This document shows positions 45,649 through 57,950 of a DNA stretch of 64,000 nucleotides, one piece after another. Within the stretch, counting starts at the first letter, position 1; every line of letters starts with the position of its first letter. Position numbers and translations under genes: made by a program. Origin of the DNA: Scylla paramamosain (Eukaryota; Arthropoda; Malacostraca; Decapoda; Portunidae). A model generated the notes under the pieces. The model was given only the letters and a program-made list of their open reading frames with translations. It ran no database searches and was not told the origin of the DNA. Location: NCBI RefSeq assembly GCF_035594125.1, contig NC_087190.1, positions 6,875,962-6,939,961 of the forward strand, in the 5' to 3' direction.

Positions 45649-48600
45649 TTTGCTATATAGGGTGCTTTCTATGCTTCTTAATATTTTGGTGCAAAGCACG
45701 CTCATATTCATTCGAAAGAAACGTTTCTGGAAATCTCGTTTTCCTTCCTCATGTAGTGTGTTTTGCATGCATTTTGGCGTTTTAGTATCTAAGAATGTGA
45801 AATACACTCAATATACACTTTTTTTTTTTATGATATTCTATTTGTCAATGTTGAGTGGTATTAATGCTTTGTAGAATTTGCTACCTAGAAAGCTCAAAAA
45901 CACTCATAATACACGTCTGTCGCAATATCTTTTTATTTCCCTATGTAGGGTAATTTACATGCATTTTGGCGTTTTCCTACATAAATCTACAAAAGAAAAA
46001 AATAAATAAATAAATTCTTGTATTTGGTGATTTTATTTGGTTTGGCAATGAATTATGTTTTCCATGTTTTTTTTTTAGCATTTAGATACGTAAGTACTTC
46101 ATAAAAACTGAAAAGAGATGTTTTTGGTAATATTTTCTTTTCTCATATATCGTGATTTCTATGTTTTTTAATCGTTTTGGTGGATACCATGCTTATATAC
46201 ACTCAAAATATACGTTTCTGGAAATCTCGCTTCCTTTCCCCATATGGGAATCATTGAGTGCATTTTGGTGGTTTAGTACTTAATAATGTGAAATATACTC
46301 AAAATACACGTTTTTGTAAAGCTCTCCTTCTTAATATAAAGTGCTATTCATGTTTTTTTTTTTTTTTCGTGTTTTGTACTTAATAAGATCAAAAACACTC
46401 ATAATACACGTTCCTAATAATGTCCTTTCATTTCCCTATATACTTTTCATGGATTTTCGCGTTTTTTGTACGTAACAAGCAGAAAAACCTTAAAAATATT
46501 TGTTTTTAGTTATATTTTTTTTTTCTCTACAAAGATATATTCTGAACGTACTTTATACCTTTGAATTTTTGGTACGTCAGACGCTCAAAAACACTGAAAA
46601 GACATGTTATTCGTAATGTTTTGTTTTCCTACATGGGAAGGTTTCTATGCTTTTTAGCGCTTTGTTACCTAACGATATGAAATACACAAATACACGTTTT
46701 TTTTTTTTTTTATGTTCTCTTTCTTATATAGAGGGCTATTCATGAGATTTTGCGTTTTAGTACCTAAGAAACTCAAGAACACTCATAAAAAAAAAAAAAA
46801 CGTTTCTCATAATGTCTTTTCGTTTCAGCATATAGGTTGCTTTCATGAGTTTTAGCGTTTTGGGACGTAAAAAGTAAAAAAATAAAAAAAATACTTGAAA
46901 GACACGTTTTTCGTGATGTTGCTTTGTATTACCAAATGAGGTGATTACCATGCATTTTGGCGTTCCGGTGCGTAACGTATTTAAAAACTGTGAAAATACA
47001 CGTTTCTGCTAGTGTCATATCATTACCCACAAAGGGCGCTTTTCTTGCATTTTGGCATTTTAATACCTAATAATGTGAAAAAACACTAAAAATGCAAGTG
47101 TTTGGTAATGATCTCCTCTCGATATAGAGTACTATTTATGCGTTTTAGCATTTTGGTACAAAAGAAGCTCAAAAACTGTCATAAAATAAGTTTCTCACAA
47201 TGTCTTTGTTTCTTTATATAAATAACTTTACATGCATTTTGGCTTTTTTTTTCTACGTAACAAGCTCAAAAACAGTCAAAATAATTGTTTTTTGGTAATT
47301 TTATTATTCTTCGTAATAAAGGGTGTTTTCCATGTTTAGTGTTTTGGTGCGTATCTCAAAAACACTCAAAAAATATGTTTTTGGTAACGTTTCATTTTTT
47401 TCCATATAGTGTGCTTTACGTGTGTGTTTTTTCTTTTTTTTTTCTAGCGTTTTGGATCCTAACATGCACAAAAAAATCAAAAGATGTTTTTTTTTTTCCA
47501 AATATCAGGGGCTTGGTATGTATTTTAATTCCTAACAATATGGAAACACTCCAATAACACGTTTCTGTTGATTTTCTTTTCTCCATAAAGAGTGGTATTA
47601 ACTGATTTTCATCTTTTAGACCCTTAGAAGCTCAAAAATATTCATAATTCACGTTCTTCGTAATGTCCTTTCCTTCCCTCATATATGGTATTTTGTATAC
47701 ATTCGACGTATTTTTTTCTACGTTACCAGCTGAAAAAACACATTTTGGTAGCGAACAATGTGAAATACACTCAAAATACATGTTTTTGGTAATTTTGTTC
47801 TCCTTTTCCATATTAATATATGGAAAAGGACAACAAAATTACACGTTTTCACCTTTTGGCACCTAAGAAGCTCATAAACATGCATATACTTTACCTCTAT
47901 TTCCTTATTTTTCTACGTAACCCATTGAAAAGCTTGTTTTTAGTAATGTTATTATGCTTTTCCATATATTTGCATATATTTCAGTGTTTTGATAGGAAAG
48001 AAGTACAAAAACACTCAAATGACACGTCTTTCATGTTTTTTTTTTTTTCCAATATAGAGTAATTTTTATGCTTTTTTTTTTTTTTACGTTTTTGGTGCCT
48101 TAAACGCTCATAAGCACTCAAAATACTTAATTCTGCAAATTTCGATTCCTTTCCCATATTGTGTGCTTTACATGCATTTTGGCGTTTTGTTAACTAACAA
48201 TGTGAAATACACAAAAATACACGTTTTTCGGTAAAAGCATCAATAGCACTCTATATAGAGATATAGAGTGCTTTTCAAGCTTTTTCGCGTTTGGTGCCGA
48301 AAAAGCTCAAAAACACTCGCAATGCATGTTTCTCGTAATATTTTTTTCGTTTCCCCATATGAGGTACTTTTTATGCACTTTTGCGTTTTTTCTGTGTAAC
48401 AAGCTCAAAAACTCTCAAAACACTTGTTTTTGGTAATGTTTTGTTTCTTCATTGAGTGCGTGTTCAAAAGACACCTTTTAGATAATATTATTTTTAATAA
48501 CCATATTGAATGCTTTCAATGCTTTTTAAAATTTAGGTGCCTAATAATGTGAACAAAAAACAAAAATAACATATGTTTGGTAATGTTTTGTTTCACCATA

Positions 48601-49190
48601 TTGCGTGGTATTAGCGTGTTTTACCTTTTTGGTACCTAAGAAGCTCAAAACACATAATACACGTTCCTCGAAATGCCTTTTCGTTTCCCCATATAGCGTA
48701 TTTTATGTAATAAGCACAAAAACACTCAAAATACTTTTTTGGGGTAATGTTATTTTCTGTCTTCATAAAAGGTGTTTTGCATGCGTTTCAGCGTTCTGGT
48801 ACGTATGAATTTGAAGAACACTCATAAAACATTTTTCGACTCGTTGTTTGGTATTCCCATATAGAGTGATTTCCATGCTAATTTATAGTGTTTGGTGACT
48901 ATTGGGCTTAAGAACACTTAAAAGGCACAATCCTCGTAATTCAGTTTCGTTTCACCATATTATAGGCTTTGCATGTATTATGGATTTTTCGTACCTAACA
49001 ATGTGAAAAAAAACTATAAATAAACGATTTTGGTAAGTTGTTCTCTTTTTCCATATAGAATTGTGTTCATAAGTTTTCGGTACCTAAAAAAACTCAAAAA
49101 CACTCAAACTTACACGTCTTTCGTAATGTTTTTTTTCCCCCCTATTTATATAGTTTCCATGAGTTTTGGCGTTTTCTACGTAACAAGCTG

Positions 49191-49321
49191 GTTTTCATTA
49201 TTTTGAGTATTTTTCACAATGTTAGATACCAAAACACCGAAAATATATACAAACACTTCATATAGAAAAACACAACTACATTACAAAAAAAAAGTGTCTT
49301 TTCAGCGATTTTTTTATGTTT
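49191..49321 (+). repeat. 96-bp satellite, short forward piece before LINE-B copy 2
   Basis: After the turn near 49,190 the monomers read forward (TTTTTCACAATGTTAGATACC) until LINE-B begins. Confidence 0.8.
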
Positions 49322-52300
49322 AGGCCGAAAACGATAATTACTCCCAGTGAGGTCTAAAGCACTGTTCAAGGGGTGCTGTGAACTTATCATTAAACCCAGC
49401 TGTGACCTCACTGAACGTTTCCCTTTGTGTCTCACAACACAAGGGGGTAGTCACAGCCTGCCCTCTAAAGACAACTCTTCCTCCACACAAAACTACAAGC
49501 ACCTAATAACACACACACCCTTCACTCAAAAAATTTTAAAATCATGGCGACTCCTACACCAGCCTCGGAGTCCCCATCTGGGGAGGGGACCATAAATGTC
49601 CCCAGGTCGGACTGCCTTTCCGTCGACGACCCTAAGTGTCTTGACACCCCCCTCAACTTTTTCTTCATTAACTTCTGCAACATTCGCGGTCTAAGATCTA
49701 ATTTTCAATCTGTAGAACACCACCCCTTCTCTTCTAAACCTCATCTTCTTTTCCTCACTGAAACTCAGGTGTCTGAGGCAACTGACAGTAGCCCCTTTTC
49801 TGTTCCCTCCTACTTTCTCTATCCTCATTTTCGATCCAAAGCTGGATGCTGCGTTTATGTGCGCAATGACTTAACCTGCTCTCGTGCCCACGCTCTTGAA
49901 TCTTCCGAGTTTTCCACCATCTGGCTACGACTACAGAGTCATTCTCATACTAAATTTATCTGTGCTGTATACCTCTCTCCTAACTCCTCTGACTATAAGA
50001 AATTCTTTGACTACTTAACTTCCAAAGTGGAGAACATTCTGACCCTCTTCCCTTTTGCAGAGATCTCCATTCTTGCAGACTTCAATGTTCACCACCAGCT
50101 TTGGCTTTCCTCTCCCTTCACTGACCATCCTCGTGAACTAGCCTACAACTTTGCTATCCTCCATGACCTAGAGCAATTGGTGCAACACCCTACTCGTATT
50201 CCTGACCGTCTTGGAGATACGCCCAACATTCTTGACCTTTTCCTGACCTCTAATCCTTCTGCTTATGCTGTCACCCTTTCTTCTCCGTTGGGCTCCTCCG
50301 ATCACAATCTCATACCTTTATCTTGTCCTATCACTCCAATCCCTCCTCAGGATCCCCCTAAGCGAAGGTGCCCCTGGCGTTTTGCCTCTGCTAGTTGGGG
50401 GGATCTGAGGAGGTATTTTGCTGATTTTCCTTGGAATGACTACTGCTTCCGTGTCAGAGACCCGTCTTTGTGTGCTGAGCGCATAACAGAGGTGATAGTG
50501 TCTGGCATGGAGGCGTACATTCCTCACTCTTTTTCTCGTCCTAAAACTTCTAAACCTTGGTTTAACACAGCTTGTTCTCGTGCTATACATAATAGAGAGG
50601 TAGCCCACAAAAGGTACTTAAGCCTTCCTTCACCAGAATCTCATGCACTTTATATTTCTGCCCGGAACCATGCCAAGTCTGTTCTCCAACTAGCCAAAAA
50701 CTCCTTCATTAACAGAAAATGTCAAAACCTTTGAAGATCTAACTCCCCTCGTGATTTCTGGCATCTAGCCAAAAATATCTCCAATAACTTTGCTTCTTCT
50801 TCTTTCCCTCCTCTACTTCAACCAGATGGCACCACTGCTATCACATCTATTTCTAAAGCTGAACTCTTTGCTCAAACCTTTGCTAAAAACTCTACCTTGG
50901 ACGATTCTGGGCTTGTTCCTCCCTCTCCTCCACCCTCTGACTACTTCATGCCACGTATTAAAATTCTTCGTAATGATGTTTTCCATGCCCTCGTTGGCCT
51001 AAACCCTCGGAAGGCTTATGGACCTGATGGGGTCCCTCCTATTGTTCTCCGAAACTGTGCCTCCGTGCTTGCACCTTGCCTAGTCAAACTCTTTCAGCTC
51101 TGTCTGTCAACATCTACCTTTCCTTCTTGCTGGAAGTTTGGCTACATTCAACCTGTTCCTAAAAAGGATGACCGCTCTAATCCCTCAAACTACCGTCCTA
51201 TTGCTTTAATTTCCTGCTTATCTAAAGTTTTTGAATCTATCCTCAACAGGAAGATTCTTAAACATCTATCACTTCACAACCTTCTATCTGATCGCCAGTA
51301 TGGGTTCCGTCAAGGCCGCTCTACTGGTGATCTTCTGGCTTTCCTTACTGAGTCTTGGTCATCCTCTTTTAGAGACTTTGGTGAAACTTTTGCTGTTGCC
51401 TTGGACATATCAAAAGCCTTTGATAGAGTCTGGCACAAAGCTTTGATTTCCAAACTACCCTCCTACGGTTTCTATCCTTTTCTCTGTAACTTCATCTCAA
51501 GTTTCCTTTCTGACCGTTCTATTGCTGCTGTGGTAGACGGTCACTGTTCTTCTCCTAAATCTATTAACAGTGGTGTTCCTCAGGGTTCTGTCCTGTCACC
51601 CACCCTCTTCTTATTATTCATTAATGATCTTCTAAACCAAACTTCTTGTCCTATCCACTCCTATGCTGATGATACCACCCTGCACTTTTCCACGTCTTTT
51701 CATAGACGTCCAACCCTTCAGGAGGTAAACATATCACGCAGGGAAGCCACAGAACGCCTGACTTCTGATCTTTCTAAAATTTCTGATTGGGGCAGAGCAA
51801 ACTTGGTATTGTTCAATGCCTCAAAAACTCAATTCCTCCATCTATCAACTCGACACAATCTTCCAGACAACTATCCCCTCTTCTTCAATGACACTCAACT
51901 GTCCCCCTCTTCTACACTGAACATCCTCGGTCTGTCCTTTACTTATAATCTGAACTGGAAACTTCACATCTCATCTCTAGCTAAAACAGCTTCTATGAAG
52001 TTAGGTGTTCTGAGACGTCTCCGCCAGTTTTTCTCACCCCCCCAGCTGCTAACTCTGTACAAGGGCCTTATCCGTCCATGTATGGAGTATGCTTCACATG
52101 TCTGGGGGGGTTCCACTCATACTGCTGTTCTAGACAGGGTGGAATCAAAAGCTTTTCGTCTCATCAACTCCTTTCCTCTAACTGACTGTCTTCAGCCCCT
52201 CTCTCACCGCCGCAATGTTGCATATCTAGCTGTCTTCTACCGCTATTTTCATGCCAACTGCTCTTCTGATCTTGCTAACTGCATGCCTCCCCTCCTCCCG

Positions 52301-52595
52301 CGGCCTCGCTGCACAAGACTTTCTTCTTTCTCTCACTCCTATTCTGTCCACCTCTCTAACGCAAGAGTTAACCAGTATTCTCAATCATTCATCCCTTTCT
52401 CTGGTAAACTCTGGAACTCCTTGCCTGCTTCTGTATTTCCACCTTCCTATGACTTGAATTCCTTCAAGAGGGAGGTTTCAAGACACTTATCCACCAATAT
52501 TAACACTGCTTTGACCCTTTTAAGGGACTGGCATTTCAGTGGGCATTTTTTTTTATTAGATTTTTGTTGTCCTTGGCCAGTATCCTTCCTACATA
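49322..52595 (+). mobile_element. LINE-B copy 2, near full length (empty site for LINE-A)
   Basis: Runs from GCCGAAAACGATAATTACTC to CTACATAAAAAAAA. Satellite monomer words flank it on both sides. The 5' UTR is about 222 bp and the 3' UTR is short, with an A tail of about 16. At 49,655 CCCCCCTC joins AACTTTTTCTTC directly, with no LINE-A. Compared with copy 1 it has one nonsense change and a lost terminal stop, so it is the better-preserved copy. Confidence 0.9.
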
Positions 52596-52657
52596 AAAAA
52601 AAAAAAAAAAGAAGACGCAAAATGCATAGAAAACACCCTATTTTGGATACAAAATAA
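49544..52657 (+). pseudogene. LINE-B ORF: endonuclease and reverse transcriptase, one nonsense codon
   Basis: The ATG at 49,544 begins [15 protein letters not shown]. The endonuclease follows: [41 protein letters not shown] (the usual GDxN Gly is Ala here), and [10 protein letters not shown]. The TGA at 50,732-50,734 replaces a Ser codon intact in copy 1. The same frame continues through KAYGPDGVPPIVLRNCA, ALDISKAFDRVWH, SGVPQGSVLSPTLF, SYADDTTLHFS and LYKGLIRPCMEYASHVWGG to REVSRHLSTN. The stop expected after STN-F is mutated, so the frame runs into the A tail and satellite. A jockey/CR1-like clade is likely. Confidence 0.88.
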
Positions 52658-55600
52658 TATTGCGGAAAATTTGCCTATTGAGTTATTTATTTATTTATTT
52701 TTTTTTTTGTGATAACGTACCAAAAACGCTAAAAAGACTAAAACAGTTTATGGAGTGTTTCTTTTTTTTTATGTTTTGAGCTTATTACGTATACCAAAAT
52801 AAAAAAAAAATGGTATACCAGGAATACCAAAATGCATTGAAAGTAGTGTATTTATGAAATAAAACGATTTTACAAAAACAAAAAAAACGTGTTCCTTAGA
52901 GAAAAGAACAACTTTCATCAAGAAAGTCTCTTTTGAGTGCTCTTTACACTGTTAAGTACTAAAAAGGCTAAATAAACTCAAAATAAAAAAAAATAAATGG
53001 AAAAATGCATGCCAAATACCAATGCAGTACCAAATATTGGGAAACGAAACAAATTTACCAGAAACGTATATAATGAATACCTCTAACTTTCTTAAATACT
53101 AAAACCCTTAAATGCGTATAAAAATCTCTATACGGAGAAAAGAAAAAAAAAATGTACCAAAAACGTGTTTTGAGTGTTTTTCACCTTGTAACATATCAAT
53201 ACACCAAAATGTATATAAATCAAGTGATTGGAAGAAACAGAACAACGTTACCAAAACCATGTATTGTAGGTGTGTTTGACCTAGTTTGGTACCAAATCAC
53301 CATAAATGCATGAAAACCACTCTTTATGAGGAATCGAAAAGGCATTATGAGAAACATGTATAGTGTTTGTGAACCTATTATGTACCAAAACGCAAAAAAC
53401 GAGTAAATAATAATACAAAAGAAAATAATAGAAAAGAAAAAACGTGTATTCTGAGTGTTTTCCACATTGTTAGATACGAAAATGGTTAAATGCATGTACT
53501 CTCTATGGTGAAATAAAACGATATTATAAGGAAGGTATCTTATAATTATTTGTTGTGCATGTTACACAACAACACGCGGAAAAGCATGGAAAGCACGCTG
53601 TATTAGAAAATAATTCATTACCAGAAACGTTCATTTTCAGTGTTTTAGAGGTACTTACCTACGAAATGCCTAAAACGGATGCAAAACCCAATTAATTGAA
53701 AGAGTAACATTACCAAAAACAATTATTTTGAGTGTCATGAGCTTTTTACGTACATAAACGCAAAAATTGCATGGAAAGTACCCTCTCTGGGAAAACGAAA
53801 CATTGTGAAAAACATGTATAAAGAGTGTTTTCGAGCTTCTTAGGTACCAAAACGCGAGAATGCGTTGAATAACAGTCTATATGAAGAATCAGAATAATAT
53901 TACCAAAAACGTGTATTTAGTTTTTTACATTGTTATGTAGCGAAAAAATAAAATGCATGTAAACCATTCTATATAAGGAAACAAAGCGACTTTACCAGGA
54001 ACGTGTTTTTTTTTTTTTTTTTAGCGTTTCAAGCACCAAAACAATAAAAATGTTTGAAAGTACTCTATTTTGGACTACAAAACAACATTACCAAAAAGAT
54101 TTTTTTTTTTTGTGCGTATTTTTTAGCTTCTTACGTACCAAACCGCTAAAACTCATGCAGCCTCTCTCTCACCGCCGCAATGTTACATATCTAGCTGTCT
54201 TCTACCGCTATTTTCATGCTAACTGCTCTTCTGATCTTGCTAACTGCATGCCTGCAAGACTTTCTTCTTTCTCTCACCCCTATTCTGTCCACCTCTCTAA
54301 CGCAAGAGTTAACCAGTATTCTCAATCATTCATCCCTTTCTCTGGTAAACTCTGGAACTCCCTGCCTGCTTCTGTATTTCCAGCTTCCTATGACTTGAAT
54401 TCCTTCAAGAGGGAGGTTTCAAGACACTTATCCACCAATTTTTGACCACTGCTTTGACCCTTTTATGGGACTGGCACTTTAGTGGGCATTTTTTTTTATT
54501 AGATTTTTGTTACCCTTGGCCAGTATCCTTTCTACATAAAAAAAAAAAAAAAATTGCATGCAAAGTACCATATATGGGGAAACAACAAAAAAAAAACCAT
54601 TACATAGAGAAACGCCAAAATGCATGCAAAGTACCCTATATAAAAACGAGAAAACATTACGAGAAGCGTGCATTATTAATGGTTTTCAGCTTCTTAGGTA
54701 CCATAACGATGAAACGCATAAAAAGCACTCTATCTGGAGAAACAACAACATTACCAAGAGTGTGTATTTTAAGTGCATTTCACATTATTAGGTTGCATTC
54801 TTAGATACTAAAACGCGAGAATTCGTTGAATAACACTCTATATATGGAGAATCGGAATAACATTGCCAAAAACGTGTATTTTGTTTTTTACATTGTTAGG
54901 TACCGAAAAGCTAAAATACATGCAAAGCATGTATTTTAGCTTTTCTGTACTTATTTTTTTTCCAGAAACGTGTATTTTTAGTGTTTTAGGCACCAAAACA
55001 ATAAAAATGCTTGGAAAGTACCCTATTTTGGACTAGAAAAAAACTTTACCCAAAAAGTTTTTTGTGTGTGTTTTTGAGCTTTTTGCGTACGAAAATGCTA
55101 AAACTCATAGAAAACACTTATTATTGAGTAAAAGATAACACCATAAATGTGTATTATGAATGTTTTTGAGTTTTTAGGTACAAAAACGCAAAATGCATGA
55201 AATGTATCTTATACGGTGAAACAGCGATATTTGTGTGTGTTTTTGAGCTTTTTACGTACGAAAATGCTAAAACTCATGGAAAACATTCATTATTTAGTAA
55301 AAGAATAACACCATAAATGTGTTTTATGAATGTTTTTGAGTTTGTTAGGTACAAAAACGGCAAAATGCATGAAATGTACCTTATATGGTGAAATAACGAT
55401 ATTACCATAAATATGTATTATGAATGTTATTGACCTTAGGTAAAAAAAAAAAAAACACTCAAAAGATTAAAATATGAAGAAACAGAATAAAATTACCAAA
55501 AACATGTGTTATGAGTGTTAGTAACATTGGTATACACGAAAACTTGAACATTCATGCAAAATATCCTATATGGATTAACAAAAGGACATTTACAAAAAAA

Positions 55601-55835
55601 AAAATTGTATTATCAGTTGTCCAGGTTTTCAGGTTCCAAAACGCAAAAACATTTCAAAACCATTATATGTGGAGAAACAGAACATTACCAAAAATGCGTA
55701 TTTTGAGTTTCTTTTTTTTTTTTTTTTTTGCATTGTTAGGTACCAAACTTCCAAAAAGCGTGCAAAGCACCCTATATGAGGAAAATAAACGACATTTCAA
55801 GAAACATATATTCTCATAAAAAATGCATGCCTTGC
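52596..55835 (+). repeat. 96-bp satellite, forward block, interrupted by LINE-B copy 3
   Basis: Monomers as in the first block but more degenerate, with A- and T-rich patches near 52,600-52,850. Part of it (52,806-54,155) is duplicated at 56,325-57,705, and part (54,556-55,835) repeats 43,045-44,300. Confidence 0.85.
54157..54553 (+). mobile_element. LINE-B copy 3, 3' fragment
   Basis: About 400 bp from AGCCTCTCTCTCACCGCC to CTACATAAAAAAAA. It encodes PLSHRRNVTYLAVFYRYFHA through REVSRHLSTNF-stop, so it shows the normal terminal stop that copy 2 lost. Relative to copy 2, 27 bp between two TGC words are missing near 54,252. CATGCA flanks both ends. Confidence 0.88.
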
Positions 55836-56290
55836 ATACATTTTGACATTTTTTTACGAAACAAGCTCAAAACACCTAAAATCCACGTTTTTAGTCAAAT
55901 GTTCCTCCGTAACTTTTTTTTTTTCCCATGCGTTTCATCGTTTCGGTACGTAAGTAGCTCAAAGGCACAAAAAACAGACGACTTTGGTAATGTTCTTTGG
56001 TTTGCTATATAGGGTGCTTTCTATGCTTCTTAACATTTTGGTGCATAGCACGCTCATACTCATTCGAAAGAAACGTTTCTGGAAATCTCGTTTTCCTTCC
56101 TCATATAGTGTGTTTTGCATGCATTTTGGCGTTTTAGTATCTAAGAATGTGAAATACACTCAATATACACTTTTTTTTTTTATGATGTTCTGTTTGTCAA
56201 TGTTGAGTGGTATTAATGCTTTGTAGAATTTGCTACCTAAAAAGCTCAAAAACACTCATAATACACGTCTGTCGTAATATCTTTTTATTT
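55836..56290 (-). repeat. 96-bp satellite, short reverse block (LINE-C empty site)
   Basis: Colinear with 44,320-44,493 plus 45,649-45,936, without LINE-C. Joins forward satellite at a T/A-rich junction near 56,290-56,325. Confidence 0.85.
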
Positions 56291-56324
56291 ATAATATCTA
56301 TTTTATTTTTTATTTATTTAAAAA

Positions 56325-57950
56325 AATGGTATACCAGGTATACCAAAATGCATTGAAAGTAGCGTATTTAAGAAAAAAAACGATTTTACAAAAACAAAAA
56401 AACGTGTTCCTTAGCTAATTACGTAACAAAACGCAGAATCGCATGAAAGAGAAAAGAACAACTTTCATCAAGAAAGTCTCTTTTGAGTGCTCTTTACACT
56501 GTTAAGTACTAAAAAGGCTAAATAAACTCAAAATAAAAAAAAAAATGGAAAAATGCATGCCAAGTACCAATGCAGTACCAAATATTGGGAAACGAAACAA
56601 ATTTACCAGAAATATATATAATGAATACCTCTAACTTTCTTAAATACTAAAACCCTTAAACGCGTATAAAGATCTCTATACGGAGAAAAGAAAAAAACTT
56701 TACCAAAAACGTGTTTTAAGTGTTTTTCACCTTGTAACATATCAATACACCAAAATGTATATCAATCAAGTGATTGGAAGAAACAGAACAACGTTACCAA
56801 AACCATGTATTGTAGGTGTGTTTGACCTAGTTTGGTACCAAAACACCATAAATGCATGAAAACCACTCTTTATGAGGAATCGAAAAGGCATTATGAGAAA
56901 CATGTATAGTGTTTGTCAACCTATTATGTACCAAAACGCAAAAACGAGTGATTAATAATATAAAAGAAAATAATAGAAAAAAAAACGTGTATTTTGAGTG
57001 TTTTCCACATTGTTAGGTACCAAAATGGTTAAATGCATGTACTCTCTATGGTGAAATAAAACGATATTATAAGGAAGGTATCTTATAATTATTTGTTGTG
57101 CATGTTACACAACAACACGCGGAAAAGCATGGAAAGCACGCTGTATTAGAAAATAATTCATTACCAGAAACGTTCATTTTCAGTGTTTTAGAGGTACTTA
57201 CCTACGAAATGCCTAAAACAGATGCAAAACCCAATTAAAAGAGTGAAAGAGTAACATTACCAAAAACAATTATTTTGAGTGTCATGAGCTTTTTACGTAC
57301 ATAAACGCAAAAATTGCATGGAAAGTACCCTCTCTGGGAAAACGAAACATTGTGAAAAAACATGTATAAAGAGTGTTGTCGAGCTTCTTAGGTACCAAAA
57401 CGCGAGAATGCGTTGAATAACAGTCTATATGAAGAATCAGAATAATATTACCAAAAACGTGTATTTTGTTTTTTACATTGTTACGTAGCGAAAAAATAAA
57501 ATGCATGTAAACCATTCTATATAAGGAAACAAAGCGACTTTACCAGGAAGGTGTTTTTTTTTTTTTTCTAGCGTTTCAAGCACCAAAACAATAAAAATGT
57601 TTGAAAGTACCCTATTTTGGACTACAAATAACATTACCAAAAAGATTTTTTTTTTTTTGTGCGTATTTTTTAGCTTCTTACGTACCAAACCGCTAAAACT
57701 CATGCAAAACACTCATTATTGAGTAAAAAGATTAACATTATGAGTGTTTTTGAGCTTGTTAGGTACAAAAACGGCAAAATGCATGAAATGTACCTCATAT
57801 GGTGAAACAACGATATTACCACAAACATGTATTATGAATGTCATTGAGCTTAGCTAACAAAACAGTTAATAAAACTGTATAGAAAGAAACAGAACAACAT
57901 TGCCAAAAACGTGTGTTATGAGTGTTAGTAACATTGGTATATACAAAAAT
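56325..57950 (+). repeat. 96-bp satellite, forward block
   Basis: Begins at ATGGTATACCAGGTATACC and is colinear with 52,806-54,155 up to ACTCATGCA at about 57,705. The uninterrupted sequence there is the counterpart of the LINE-B copy 3 left flank. Open frames are artefacts. Confidence 0.85.

Larger units (their letters stand above)
44301..49190 (-). repeat. AT-rich 96-bp satellite, reverse block
   Basis: From about 44,305 the monomers read as reverse complement (GCGTTTTGGTACCTAAGAAG, CTCAAAAACACTCATAATAC, ACGTTTTTGGTAATG). The same five variants occur. LINE-C interrupts the block at 44,494-45,648. Orientation turns back near 49,190. Open frames here are artefacts. Confidence 0.88.
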
